A stretch of DNA of 64,000 nucleotides from Armillaria gallica (GCA_037576215.1 JBANDB010000019.1:7501-71500); one strand, 5' to 3'. Positions 46,130-57,699 are shown, counted from the stretch's first letter. The notes: generated from the letters alone by a model not told the origin. A program made the numbers and translations.

Positions 46130-48085
46130 TCACATATCATCAGGCTGCAGTTCAAGTTCAGTATCTATCTCAGCAGCGGCAGCAGCTTCAGCATGAGCTT
46201 TTGCATGAGCTGCTCTTGCAGCAGCCATTTGTGCAACGGAGCTATCAGGAGGGTGAGTTCACTTCTCAGCAGTTGTGATCATGTGGCCCTCAGCATCACC
46301 GAACACCTCCCTGGAGGTGAAGAGGTGAGTAACCATGGAGGAAATGATGATTACACATACTCATTCCACCATGCAAGTGTCTTCACAGCCCATTCGTCAT
46401 CCGGATAATCCTCAAAGAGGTCAACAATAGCAAGATAAAATGCCTCCATGTTGAAGGCACCGTCATGCTCGGTCCAGCTATCTTTGGCACAGAGGGCGTA
46501 TCTTGTCTGGAAAAGATAGAGAAGAGTGAGAAGTCCAATGAAGGAGAGGATACAACAAACCTGGCATGCGGCATATGCAATGTGATGGCCAGTGATCTTG
46601 CGCATCCGATTGATCTTCGCAACATTGCGGTGTTTAGTTCCTCCTTGCTTCGTCAGGTCCCCAGTACTGCAGAATATATGTTGGAACACCTGTGGATGCT
46701 CTAGTAAATATTATCAGCCTATAAAGCGACTTGAAACAATGAACCCGCAAGAGTAAATATCCCTGCATGAGTCCACTTTCGATATTGTTCAGCTTGTGAA
46801 GTTTTTGGCAGTACAGAAACAAGGGCCAGTAGGATGCGGTGACCTCAACCTTTCCATCAGCGAGTTTTTGAAGGAACCGAGGACTAGAAGGATGAATAAT
46901 TAGCCAGATAAGCGAGTAAGCAAGCGCTTACTTCGCATTGAAGTCAGATAAATAGATTTGAGGGCACAAGAGATGCCCAGTATCGATGTAATTGAAGCCA
47001 TAGGATGTTTTGGTGATAGGCTTTGGCATTGTGATGGTATCGTTCCAAGGATCCTCCAGAATGAGAGTCAGAATCTGGCACCAGACCTTGTTGGTGTCAG
47101 TAGCACAGGCTTCTTTTGCACCCTCGTGCATCTAAATAATGAGTCAGAATTTGTATACAAAGCAAGCAAAGCATACCTCATGTATAACCACTTTGACTGC
47201 AATTTGATCTGTCTTGTAAACACTGAAGATTTGCGGAAAAGTGACGTCTCGTTGCAGAAGCTCCAGAAGAATAGACCAAGAACATTCAACCCGGGTCGTA
47301 GGCTTCATTTGTTCAACATATATATTCTGCCTGCATTCATGCATCAGCATAAGATACAAGAGAGATGCAAGCAGTGAGAGACATACTTTATGGCTTTCTC
47401 CACCAGCTTCAAGCCTGCCCAGATTATGTCGTCAACATCAACCGAAGGATTGATTGCATGAGGGAAATAACGGCCAAGTGCTCAGCACACTTCTTCAATA
47501 TATTCACATCTGAAATTTTATAAGCTGCCTATATGTGTGTAAGATGACAAGAAATGCGACAAACTTTTCAGTGTCAGTCTCATAATCACAAAGCTTCTTT
47601 CTGGGCTTCTCTTTCTTCCGTCCCGACTGTTTGCGCTTTCTGCTTGGCTTGTCTTCATCAGTGTTGTCCTCTGTATCATTGCCATCAACTGGTGGGTCTT
47701 CTGGGAGCAAATCTCCACTATATACAGCATCTTCTGTAAGGTCGTCTTCAGTGCATTCGACATCAGAAGTCTTTGGAGACAATGCTGGATGGTGAGGATG
47801 GCGATTTGGCATCTTGTGGGTGGGCTTCCCAGCTGAGTGGGCCAAACGAAGAGGCAAGATGGCTGTATCGAGTTCATCATCAGAAATCACAACATTACCA
47901 TGTCATTGTCATCCAGACTGTGCGTTCTTCTTGACAGGAGGAGCTGTTGATTTATTGCCAGCGCTGTGAACTGGTGCCTTCTGTGTAGGTTGGGGATGGC
48001 GAGCCTTCACCTTTGTCCAGCTAGTAGGAACCCTTGGCTGGTTGGCTTGAGAAATGGATCTAGTATGAGGAGCAGGTTGGGGCAT
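46130..48085 (-). pseudogene. companion gene of the Plavaka-like element, eight exons
   Basis: A continuous model can be read from the ATG at 48085 (MPQPAPHTRSI) to the TGA at 46130. Introns are 47510-47564, 47331-47386, 47132-47176, 46884-46931, 46690-46744, 46507-46560 and 46311-46360, all 45-56 bp with GT...AG and matching phases. The product would have a basic, disordered N-terminal third with a KRKQSGRKKEK nuclear-signal-like stretch, then a mostly helical domain with ALGRYFPHAIN, LLELLQRDVTFP, YWPLFLYCQKLHKL, and LFEDYPDDEWAVKTLAWWNE, and an alanine-rich tail. Four in-frame TGA codons (near 47932, 47926, 47490 and 46256) are the only breaks; CGA restores Arg at each. It resembles uncharacterised agaricomycete proteins (perhaps the DUF6698 group; from memory, unsure). 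Role in transposition unknown. Confidence 0.7.
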
Positions 48086-48253
48086 GATGGTAGTGCAAAG
48101 TCAAGAAACAAACGACGTGCTGTGGACTCGTGACATTTGTGACCTTGTGACCTTGTCGCATCATGAAAGCTACCCTTTTGGGCCTTGATCCTTCGCTACT
48201 GTGAAAGGCGGCTAGTATTCTCAAGTATCATCATCCTTCTACTTGCCATCATC

Positions 48254-51200
48254 ATGGTTTATGAATGTGACTGCAGCAAGAAATTATCTGGCTCATGTGT
48301 CATTGCTGGACACAAGGCCAAATGTCCAAAAATTGCTTCAAGAACTCAAATTCTGGCGAAAAACAGCATTAGTGCAATGAAGTCTACACTTGGAGGAGCA
48401 AAGCATCTTCAGGCACTCCACCATAGCTCTGTACTACCTTCTGGTGGATCAGAAAGCCAAGGATCCAAGGAGATAGGGTTAACAAAGGCTGATATTGCCT
48501 TAGATGTATGTTTTGATACTATTTTTCGTGGTTTTTCTCTAATAAAATGTTATGGACGGACTCGGGAATAACAAACAAGGTGACTAACGAGCACTGCCTC
48601 TCACTTTGGGCAGGACGATAGTACCGTAGAGTTTGCTACAGCGAGGCAGTGTAACGTGTTAGACTCTGGGCTCAGTTAAGAGAAGAGTAAAGTCCAGGTA
48701 ATATGGATTTAGCTCAAAGCTAGGGTACATGGCTGAGAGCTACTCTACTTATATACTGGTTCATTCGGTATGTGTACATGTTTGTCCATCTGTCATTCAG
48801 GTGCTTCGAGGAATGGAAACCACACAGTTGCCAGGCATCGAAGGAAAACGTTCAAGTCATTCGATTTAGGCATGTGATGCCGAGATGCCGAGATACCGAG
48901 ATGCTGAGGTGGGGAAAAAGTGAATAAATCGTAACATAAAATACCTTTAGCCTGTCGACCTGGATTATTATGACCCTAATAATGATTCCAACACTTCAAT
49001 GGGTGATGTGGAACCTGACCCAGAGCCTGAGAACAGTCTGTCGGAGACAGGAAGACCCCAAAGAACTCGAATGGTTCCAAAACGGCTGCATGACTATCTT
49101 CCTTCATGTTCTGAAACATTGAAGATGACCCAGTATGCGGCTCTTCAACCTCCTCGACCTCCACCTCGTACCACTACAGCTATCCACTCGCCATCTCCAT
49201 CCTTATCTCTGGAGCCAGTCGATATTCATACCACTGAACCTAATGACTTTGGTCTATTTCGCGAATACAAAACCATCCCATCCCTTGATCCCGAAGAGTC
49301 CAAAAGTCTGGGAGATTTCTGCAATGCTTCAACGTATTCCCTACCAGCCAATGCTTCTACATCTCGGTCACTGCTCAGTATATATGGTTCTCGCACTGCC
49401 AACAATCCCCTGCTGCCTAATCCCGATGACGAAGGTGTACAGTGGTTTTATCCCTTCCTCAATTCTACGGTTTGCCAGCTCATGAATTGGTTCTACTCCA
49501 GTACTACAAAAACACTGGCAGATCTGAATACCCTCGTCCACAATGTGATATTAGCGCCTGATTTCATCAAGGCTGATCTCCATGGTTTTGACATGAACTA
49601 CGAGGCCAAGTGTCTTGATTCTGATGGCAATCCAAGCCTGCCATTGTTTCATTCTGATGGATGGAAGGAGGATTTTGTTACCTTGCATCTTCCTCAGACT
49701 GGTGTTGCCTTCGAGTCTGAGAGTGCAGCACCAACACTTGATATTGCAGGTGTTTGGCATCACTCACTCCTAGATGTCATTGTTGATGCATTTCAAGACC
49801 CTTCAGCACTCAATTTTCATATGAAAGGGTTTCACCAGATGTGGATTAGACCAGATGGATGTACAGAGTGTGTACACAGGGAGGCATACAGCTCTGATGT
49901 ATTTCTCAAGATGGAAGATCAGATCATACCTGAGCCTGGATGTTCCTTGGAGACAGTTGTCGCTCCAATGATGTTACATTCTGATAGCACCCATCTCGCA
50001 AACTTCGGCACCACATCTTTATGGCCTGCCTATCTTGGACTGGGCCTAATGTCCAAGTATACCCACGCAATGCCAATATCTTTCGGTAATCATCATGTCG
50101 CATATTTCCCTGGGGTACGTTGTGCTCAGATCTTATTTCGTTTTGATGTTCTAATCTCTTAACAGCTACCCAACAATATTCAAGATGTATATCTAGCAAT
50201 ATTTGACAAGCCAGCATCAAGCGAGCTGCTCACGTTTCTTAAATGTGAACTTATGCAGAAGATTTGGGCTCTGCTGTTGGATGCGGAATTCATGGAGGCT
50301 TATGAGCATGGGATTGTAATCACTTGTGCAGATGGAATTTCTTGGAGAGTTTATCCTAGGTTTTTCACGTACTCAACGGATTATCCTGAAAAGTGAGCAC
50401 CGCATGTTTTGTGAAGAAACATTTTACTCATTCAGCACTTTATCGCAGAGCACTTTTAGCAAGCATCAAGTCACTTGGTAGATGTCTCTGTCCTCGATGT
50501 CTAATCACAAAGGATAAAGTATCCGAGCTTGGAATGAAGCGAGATATGACCAGACGTGAGACCCGGGCACATAAAGATGCAATATCGAGGCAATTCACCA
50601 TAGAGATGGTCCAGAAATGGATTTATGAAAAAGGGTTTCTGGTTGCAAGAGCTCAAGTGGAAAAGGTTTTGAGTCCAGTGTCACTGACGCCAAACTGAGT
50701 ACGTTCACATTCATGTTCCAATGCTGATTGTTAATTTGAGACCATAGAACTCATTCTCTGAGGTGTTGCTCCCATATGGCTTTAATTTCTATCAGATGTT
50801 TGTTCCTGATCTCATGCATGAAGGTGAAGGTGGTGGATGGAAGGCAATTTTTACACATTTGATATGGATTTGTTATGCTGTTGGACCTGGGGCTGTTCTG
50901 ACCCTTAATTGTCAGTATGTCCTGTTAGCTGTGGCCTTCCAGCATATTTAGCCAACTAATGTTTTACAACTACTAGTTTCTGCACAGTTCCTACCTTTGG
51001 CCATTCAACGATACACAAGTTCAGTAATGATGTTTCTGGCCAAAAAAAGCTTGCCGCTCGAGACTATGAGGACCTTCTCCAGGTAAGCAAATGCCCTGTT
51101 ATCGAAGGACTGTTTTTATATCATCAACACAGTGTTCTATTCCATGCTTTGAAGGCCTACTACCGGATGCAGATGATAAGATAACAATAGACACTCTGTT

Positions 51201-53081
51201 TGGTTTTGCAACATGGCATGCTCTTGCCAAGAGTCGGATGCATACAGATTCAAGCCTGGAATTACTGAAGGCTGTCACTTCATTGTTAGGCTCCCAGCTT
51301 CGCAAATTCACCTTGAACGTTTGTCCCCAGTTCAAGACACGAGAAACACCATCTGAGATGGCAGCCCGAGTCTGGCACCATATTGGTACAGCAGCAAAGA
51401 AGTCATCTGCCCCAAATACTTCACAGGCAGTGGCTGTTACATCTGCTGGCACAATAGAGAAGACAGGAAAGATGTTTAATTTGCTCACATACAAATTTCA
51501 TTCACTCGGTGACTATATTTCGGCAATTCGGATGTTTGGGACAACAGATTCCTACAGCACACAAATTGTATGTGTTTTTTCAAGCTGAGATTCACTTCAA
51601 TAAATGTGTTCTAGGGAGAACAAGAGCATCATCGAGTAAAGCTTTTTTACACTTGAACAAATAAGTGCAATCATGTCAAGCAGATTGCCATTCTAGAACA
51701 CCATCAATGATGACTGTGCCAGATCCATGCTCAACGGTCAGCTACAAAGAAGTTGAAGAAGCAAACACCTCATCTGCATCCAAGTGAGAAGGATCCCCTT
51801 CCTCTGGGAAATCCTGAGGATCAGTATCAGATGTCAGCATCCAGATGCTATCCTCTTGATATGCATGCATGGCTTGCAGAGAATAAAGGTGACCACGCTA
51901 TCATGGTAGTGTTCAACCACTGTGCTTTATATTCGTTTGCTTATGGACTCATTCCAGGACTTTATTCCAAAGCTCAAGGACCACATACTTTGCTGTCTTC
52001 TTGGCGATGAAATTGGCCCCAATGACGATCCCACCCCCAAGCAACTAAGCTATCTCCACATAACCAACAATCGTATCTATTGCCACAAAGTTCTTCGGAT
52101 CAACTACACAATGTATGATGTCCATCGAGACCAGGACTCCATAAATCCACAAACACATTCTGATGTAATTGTCCTTGCAAATGAAACAGACTTGGACTGC
52201 ACCCACCCCTACTGGTATGCTCGCATTATTGGAATATTTCATGCTGAGGCACGCTACCATGACCTGAATGGTTCAATTGAAGATGCGAGGCCATTTAACA
52301 TTGATTTCCTATGGGTTCATTGGTATGGCTTTGACAGCAAACACCGGTCTGGCTTCAAGGCAAAACGGCCACACTGGGTTGGATTTGTTGATAGCAAGCA
52401 TCCTGAGGCATTTGGCTTCCTTGATCCTGCCAATGTTATTCATGCTATACATCTGATTCCCGTTTACAAGCTCGGAAGAACATCAGATTTCATGCCGCCG
52501 TCAATTTCACGGCGACCAAATGAACATGACAAAGATTATGAACGCTACTCTGTAGACATGTGAGTTCATGTGGTACACCTCCCCTTATTGCCAAGTGCTG
52601 ATGTTATGTTGCATGAAGGTGGGTAGACTGCGACATGACCTACTGCTATTGTGGACTGGGGGTTGGACATCAAAGTACTTGGGATGCTACATGTGTCTTC
52701 CATGAGGAGATCTGGAAAACCTTCATGCTCCCCAGTAGATTGTTGGATCCAGATGCCGAGGACGACATGGCTACCAGTGATATCGAGTCAGATCATGATG
52801 ATATCGAGTCCAAGTCTGATGCAGGCACTGATTTACCTCATGATGTGCAGATGACAGCAGGAGAAGATGATGACAGTGAGAGTGAGAATGGCTGGGAGAC
52901 TGATGAGTTCGAGTCTGATGGCGATGATACTGCAGCGGTGAATGAACCTGAGGATGAACTCGAGGATCAGCCAGACTCAGATCTCGAAGAGGAATTTGAT
53001 GCGGAATGTGATGAGAATGATAATGAGCATGGTGACAATCACGATGGTGTAGTAGAGGCCTTAGGGTATGCTCCTCTATGA
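48254..53081 (+). pseudogene. Plavaka-like transposase, multi-exon
   Basis: Exon 1 is 48254-48505 with a cysteine/histidine cluster near its start (YECDCSKK ... CVIAGHKAKC), perhaps a zinc finger. Exon 2 is 48951-50114, exon 3 is 50166-50392, exon 4 is 50449-50698, and exon 5 starts at 50748. Further exons run to the TGA ending at 53081. Family motifs are MMLHSDSTHLANF and LWPAYLGLGLMSK (about 49968-50057), LLPYGFNFYQMFVPDLMHE (50763-50819), TFGHSTIHKFS (about 50994), LLFGFATWHALAKSRMHTD-like text at 51195-51250 and LTYKFHSLGDYI at 51483-51518. The C-terminus is strongly acidic. Breaks are TGA codons, for example 50696-50698 and a double TGATGA near 51707. These blocks are typical of fungal Plavaka transposases as I remember them. 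Confidence 0.85.
48548..48936 (-). repeat. solo gypsy LTR inside a transposase intron
   Basis: 389 bp, TGTTATGG to CGTAACA, with direct repeats TAAAA at 48543-48547 and 48937-48941. It is the same LTR family as Gypsy-A and Gypsy-B. It lies within the intron 48506-48950; without it the intron would be 51 bp (GTATGT...TTTAG). It contains the TATA box (minus strand, about 48750-48757) and the AGCTTTGAGCTAA stretch. Confidence 0.93.
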
Positions 53082-53415
53082 GATACATATCATTCTTTTG
53101 GATTATATACGAGAATTCAGCAAGAGTTAAGGCGTCTAATATTGATTTAAGGATATCTGGATCAGATCCAAGAGGAGCTGGTCATATGACTTTATAATGT
53201 TTCCCAAGCCCCTTATGAGCGGTTTGCAAAGCTCTGCAATTGCGGCTAATGATGTATTGTGTTTTCAAGACCTTACACCACTTATTAGCCTTAATAAGTA
53301 CCTCAGATTATTGCCTTCCTTACAGAGACTTTACGATAGACGCTAAGCATTGTTTTCCATTACAAATGTCACAAAGATTTATTAATACTGGTGATCCTTT
53401 TACAGTTTTTGTGGT

Positions 53416-54847
53416 GACTTGCAATCCCATTTGACTTCCATCCCAAGAAGCCAGTTGAGCGGTCCAAGCATTGTGATTTTGAATATCCATGCAATTTCTT
53501 CCTGAATTCCATCGATTAGGGTAGGAGATGTGCCAGTGATCGTGCTATCATCAATATGAATGGCCATTAAAATGATGTCGTCTCCTCTGATGAGACGGTA
53601 GACCACATGATCATTATGAAGCACATGAAATCCTAATGTGGTGAGTGATGTGGTAAGCTTCTTGTACCACTTTCGACTTGACTGCTTTAGTCCATATATA
53701 GTGCCTCAGAGGCGGATGACCTCATTTGGATTTCCATTTGTGTAGTGTGGTGGCTACTCCATGTAGATCTCTTCATTGTCTGAAAACTCGCAATTAAGAA
53801 AAGCAGCAGAGTAATCAAAAAGTTTGATGTCCCAGTCATAGCATGTTGCAATGGACAGAATGGTTCGAAGAGATGATAATTTGGCAGTAGGTGAGAAAGT
53901 CTCAAAGTAGTCAACACCTTGTACTTGGGTGAAGCCACGAGCTATGAGATGAGCCTTGTATTTATCAATCTCTCTGTTAGCTTTGCATTTGATGCGAAGA
54001 GCCCACTTTGATCCAATAATATTGTGTCCAGTCGGCATTGGCAAGGTCCATCACCAAATGTGCCTGTCCTCTTCATCACTTCTATCTCAACATCCATGGC
54101 CTGTTTGAACAGCGGCCAATCTTCCCTTGTCATTGCTTCTTCAACACTTGGTTCATCCAATAGATCTCCCACAGCCGAATATGCATACTCCATTATGTCT
54201 GAGTCAGCAACCAGCTTGGTCTGGACAAGATGAGCAGCTCGACATGTTCGAGTGCCTTTGATAATGTTCTGCACATCAATTTTACTCGAAATGTCTTGTG
54301 GTGCAATTGGCTTTGTTGTCTTCAATGCTGGACTCAATGGAGGGGTGTCTGGTGGTGTGGTGAGTGGAGAACCGGGTAGGGAAAGGGATGCTGGTTTGGG
54401 TAATGCAGGTGCATGCTGGATGTTTTCCATCTTCTTTTCATCACTAACCACTGCATTCTCCCCCTCATTCAGCACTCTATGCATCCCTCCTTCACTTCTG
54501 CATATTTCTGGGATTTTAACGCTGTGTTCAACATGTATGAAGTGATTATTTGGGCAATAAATTCGATGTCCATTGCTTTCTTGGTCAAAACCAAGCCACC
54601 AACCCTCGCGAGCACGTCCTTCGAGCTTTGAACCATCTTCGACATGTATCCAGACCTTGCAACCCCATTCTTGGATATCCCACAAGTCTGGCTTCGATTT
54701 ATGGAACACCTTGAATGGTGTACAACCACCAATAGCCTTTGACAATGTCTGATTCTTCAACCAAATGGCATGCTTCAGTGCCTCATCCCACAAGTTATTT
54801 GGCAGTCCTGCAGCATGGAGCATGGCTCGGACCTTCTCAAGAAGTGT
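53416..54847 (-). pseudogene. pol: copia pol: integrase C-terminus and reverse transcriptase
   Basis: Continues the pol frame after a TGA at 54848. It starts with TLLEKVRAMLHAAGLP and has GGCTPFKVFHKSKPDL and the GKxx-like block REGWWLGFDQES of copia integrase. A variable linker follows, then reverse transcriptase with WPLFKQAMDVEIEVM. A frameshift near 54040 leads to NIIGSKWALRIKCK, ARGFTQVQGVDYFETFSP, LFDYSAAFLN, then TAG and TGA, TIYGLKQSSRKWYK, and MAIHIDDSTITG, where HIDD replaces the usual YVDD. It ends at LGMEVKWDCK at the Plavaka insertion. Confidence 0.88.
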
Positions 54848-56212
54848 TCAGTTGAGTCTCTTAGCGACTCCATTATGTTCGGGTGTGTCATGGACCGTGA
54901 AGCGGTGCTGGATTCCTTTCTCCGCTAGGTAGTCATCAAACTCATGACTCTTGTATTCTCCTCCTCTGTCTGAATGCAATATCTTTATCTTGATACCATG
55001 AACCTTGTCCCATCTTGCCTCAAGGTCTTTAAATGACTGCAACGTCTTGTCTTTTGAGTGGAGTAGCATGGCTACAGAGTAGTGTGATGCGTTGTCTGTG
55101 AAAGTGACATAGTATTTCTTATGCTGGGGTGTCTCGATGGTTGCTGGTCCCCACACGTCACTGTGAACCTGATCGCCTACTCCCCCTGACACATCGTTCT
55201 CCCTAGACTTGGAGACTGCTTTCCTGGTCATTCTACCATGCAGACATGATGGGCATTGATCCTTCGAGGTAGGGCTTCCTTCATCGAGTTCCAGACCATC
55301 AACTAATTGATCCTTGACAAGCTTCTTCACCGCATCAACTGGAAGATGACCCATCAGACGATGCAATTCATCAGGTGTCACAATACATGGTCCATCATCA
55401 ATGTGATGGGCTTCTGGATGGGGAACTGGTACACAGAGTCTGTATAGCCCATTGACATGAGGTATTGATCCAATTTGGTGATGCTTCTTGTCAAAAATGC
55501 AGCATTCCTCATCCTTGAAATCAAGGGAATAGCCTGCCTGGGTGATGCGACCAACAGAAAGGAGTGTAACTCTGAGATTAGGTGCATGGAGTACATCCTT
55601 AACAAGGACCTTCGTCGTCTGATTCTTCCCATTAGAAATCGTGATATGCATGTCACCCTTCCCAAGTGCTTCAAACTTCTTCTTATCTGCTGCCATTATT
55701 CCTCGAGGCTTGATAGCCATATAATTCATCAACCGATGATGTGAAGGTGTCATATGCTGCATAGCACCGGAGTCAAAGATGTCAACTTCGTGCTCGCACT
55801 CCGTGTCAGCAACAGCTGCTGCAAGGTTCCCAGAGGTAAGTGAGGTTATTTCTCCAATAAGCTCTGGTGTACTGGTGTCTAGTTCATCAGCTTCATCATC
55901 ACTGTCCTCGTCTTCACTATCGTTGATGTCCTGGAGGGATGGCAGATCTGAGAAGTCTTCCTCATTGTCTTCTTCTTCCTCTGCAAACCATGCGGCATCA
56001 AACTCCTTGTCTACCTTTGCTGAGTTTGCTTGTCCATGGCCCTTCCTTGGGCCTTGGCCTTCTTTTCCTCCTCCCTTTGACCAACAATCCCTCAACATAT
56101 GTCCCTTACAGTGGCAGTTATAGCACTCCACCAATTTCCTTGACTTCTTTCCACTGTTCCCACTATAGAATGCGGCTTTCTTCTCGCCCTTCCCTGCTGA
56201 CCTGACCTTCTG
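54848..56212 (-). pseudogene. pol: copia gag C-terminus, protease and integrase core
   Basis: After the TGA at 56213 the frame goes on with the zinc knuckle CYNCHCKGHMLRDC (about 56128-56087), an acidic spacer, and the protease site DIFDSGAMQHM (D-S-G). A GAG-pre-integrase region has LHRLMGHLPVDAVKKL and CPSCLHGRMTRKA (H, H, C, C). The integrase core has HSDVWGP, FTDNASHY, HSDRGGEYKSHEF and HDTPEHNGVAKRLN. The catalytic D, D and E are present. The TGA at 54848 replaces the Arg of the usual LNRTLLEK. Otherwise it is open for more than 420 codons. Confidence 0.9.
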
Positions 56213-56884
56213 TCAGTCTGCTTCATCGCTGATGCCCTGTAGCACCATGTCAGGATCGAGAGCCTTGCCAAGGAGTGTCGATGCACCTGTAAGCACAGAG
56301 AGGTATGTTTTGAATGAGGTGGGGAGTGATCCAAGGACTATTGCGATGAAGTTATCATCACCTGGGTCCGCTCCCATCGCGATGAGGTCCTCGCATATGG
56401 ACTGTAGCTTTGTGAGGTGAGTCTTCACATCACCTCCTTCTGTGCATCGCTCATCCTGGAGCTTCCGGTGCAGGTCAACCGTGACCATCTTCGATTTCTT
56501 CTCATACTCCAACTTTACCTTCTCCCACATCGCTTTCACCGTTGCCTCACCCTTCACCTTCAAGAATAATGAATCTGAAATGACTGATGTGATTCCCTGC
56601 TTGATTATGGCCTGCTCAGACTTCCAAATCTGGCGCTTCTTTGTGTACTCATTCAGCGCCTTTGTCTCGTCTGCTGTGGGTGTCTTGGGATCTACCACAG
56701 CTGGGGCAGTTGGTTCTGTCACAGTCACAACATCCTCGAAATGATCGCTCAGACCTGCAGCATCAACGGCAAAAAGGAAGCGCTCACAAAAGAAGATCCA
56801 GTTTGTGCCATCAGCCTTGCATGCAGGGAGCTTGGCGAAGTACTTGCTGAGTTTTGCAGTGGATGAGAAAGTATTGGTGGACAT
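56213..56884 (-). pseudogene. gag: copia gag N-terminal part
   Basis: Starts MSTNTFSSTAKLSKYF at 56884, 74 bases after the primer-site end of the LTR. It has the copia gag (UBN2-like) pattern: LPACKADGTNWIFFCERF, then ALNEYTKKRQIWKSEQ, MWEKVKLEYEKKSKM, LHRKLQDERCTEGGDV and IVLGSLPTSFKTYLSVL. It is closed after 223 codons by a TGA, beyond which the same frame runs into the zinc knuckle, so gag and pol were one long frame. One CGA to TGA change explains the break. Confidence 0.9.
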
Positions 56885-56946
56885 GATAGATTGATAGTGA
56901 GTCTATGCGAGGTGAGTATGCTGTTATTGAGATTTAGTTATGGTTG

Positions 56947-56958
56947 GGGCCCATAACC
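56947..56958 (-). promoter_or_regulatory. copia primer binding site, initiator tRNA-Met anticodon arm type
   Basis: Minus-strand GGTTATGGGCCC starts at the first base after the 5' LTR. It is the exact complement of GGGCCCATAACC, the anticodon arm (anticodon CAT) of many eukaryotic initiator tRNAs. Drosophila copia is known to use an internal fragment of this tRNA. The fungus's own initiator tRNA was not available to compare. Confidence 0.7.
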
Positions 56959-57178
56959 TATTAGCAGCAATGTAATGAGATGAGGAGTAATAGGATAATC
57001 TAACTGTATTGTGGTACAACTACAAGTCTTCTAGTAAGTTCTAAGAGTTGTCCTAAATTGTAGCTAATAGAATGAAGTAGAAATTTCGAGTACAGACATG
57101 ACATTGCTTGGTGCGGGTAAGGTCCGTCAACCAGTCAAAGCTCCGTGTATTGACTGGTGTTGGCTTGCTTTGCTAACA
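56959..57178 (-). repeat. copia 5' LTR
   Basis: 220 bp, identical in length to the 3' LTR and 97.7% identical by my count. Followed by the target duplication TAACA at 57179-57183. Confidence 0.93.
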
Positions 57179-57264
57179 TAACAGACCTTGGAGCACTACG
57201 AAGACGAGAGGGTTAGCCAGCATCGAGATCAACCAAAGTGTCACAAACATTTCAAATCAAAGTA

Positions 57265-57699
57265 TCAATTAACATCCCGTAGTCCTCGTCCCTTGCGACC
57301 AGCTTTGGGATCATGCGGAGATGGCAAGTGAACTGGGACTGAGATTATTCGCATGCAGGCTAAGAAAAGAGTTAGTCTTCCCTGGTTGATAGAAAATGCC
57401 ACGTACATCCTCTCCCATCCCTCCACTTGCTCGTACTCCCATGTTGGCATAACAGCATTCTCTATGAGGATATCCAGTCGTTCTATTTCACATTCAGCCC
57501 AGTCAGCAAAGGCAACGATGCTGCTGAAGGAGGCGAGTTCGATGATAACCATACTCTGGCGAATGCAGAAATATTCGACTTGAACACATTCATGTGGCTC
57601 GAGTATGATTGACACGACGAGTCCATACGAATCAGCATAGAAAAGGCTAATGACTACATCCCATGAAGTTCTTGGAATTATCGTTCCATGTATTGGCAA
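57265..57699 (-). pseudogene. short-chain dehydrogenase/reductase fragment
   Basis: A stretch reads VIIELASFSSIVAFADWAECEIE-like text followed by RLDILIENAVMPTWEYE and EGWER. The order of LASF.S...FAD, RLDIL..NA (the NAG-type motif) and GWER is typical of classical short-chain dehydrogenases. A likely intron follows (GTACGT ... ACTAAC ... TTCTTAG, about 57422-57363). The nucleotide-binding TGxxxGxG motif and the YxxxK active site are not found nearby, so only the middle of the domain remains. It lies next to the copia element, which may have helped break the gene. Confidence 0.6.

Larger units (their letters stand above)
45516..53415. mobile_element. Plavaka-like DNA transposon inside the copia element
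   Basis: Inverted ends of 13 bp: ACCACAAAAAATG at 45516-45528, and ACCACAAAAACTG as the reverse complement of 53403-53415 (12 of 13 equal). Flanks are GAC at 45513-45515 and at 53416-53418, a 3-bp target duplication as in CACTA-type elements; a CACCAC start is an alternative reading. The element is 7.9 kb including a 389-bp solo LTR. It carries two divergent multi-exon genes, a companion gene on the minus strand and the transposase on the plus strand. Removing it rejoins the copia pol gene, with a 1-nt frame slip left over. Confidence 0.85.
44446..57178 (-). mobile_element. Ty1/copia retrotransposon, split by a Plavaka-like element
   Basis: LTRs of 220 bp at 44446-44665 and 56959-57178, and target duplications TAACA at 44441-44445 and 57179-57183. 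Without the inserted DNA transposon (45516-53415) it is about 4.8 kb, normal for copia. Order on the minus strand: 5' LTR, tRNA-type primer site, gag with CCHC knuckle, protease, integrase, reverse transcriptase, RNase H, polypurine tract, 3' LTR. The integrase-before-reverse-transcriptase order defines copia. Several TGA and TAG stops and two frameshifts make it inactive. Confidence 0.95.

Noticed and set aside
53754..54044. Separate gene starting MPMPTGHNIIG
   Set aside because: It is the copia reverse transcriptase continuing after a 1-nt frameshift, not a new start.
16733..57178. Use of TGA as a sense codon (recoding or altered code), because most internal stops are TGA
   Set aside because: The sites correspond to CGA or CAA, and some to TGG, in the sister copy, which CpG and other transitions explain. 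TAA and TAG also occur, and presumed true ends include TGA.
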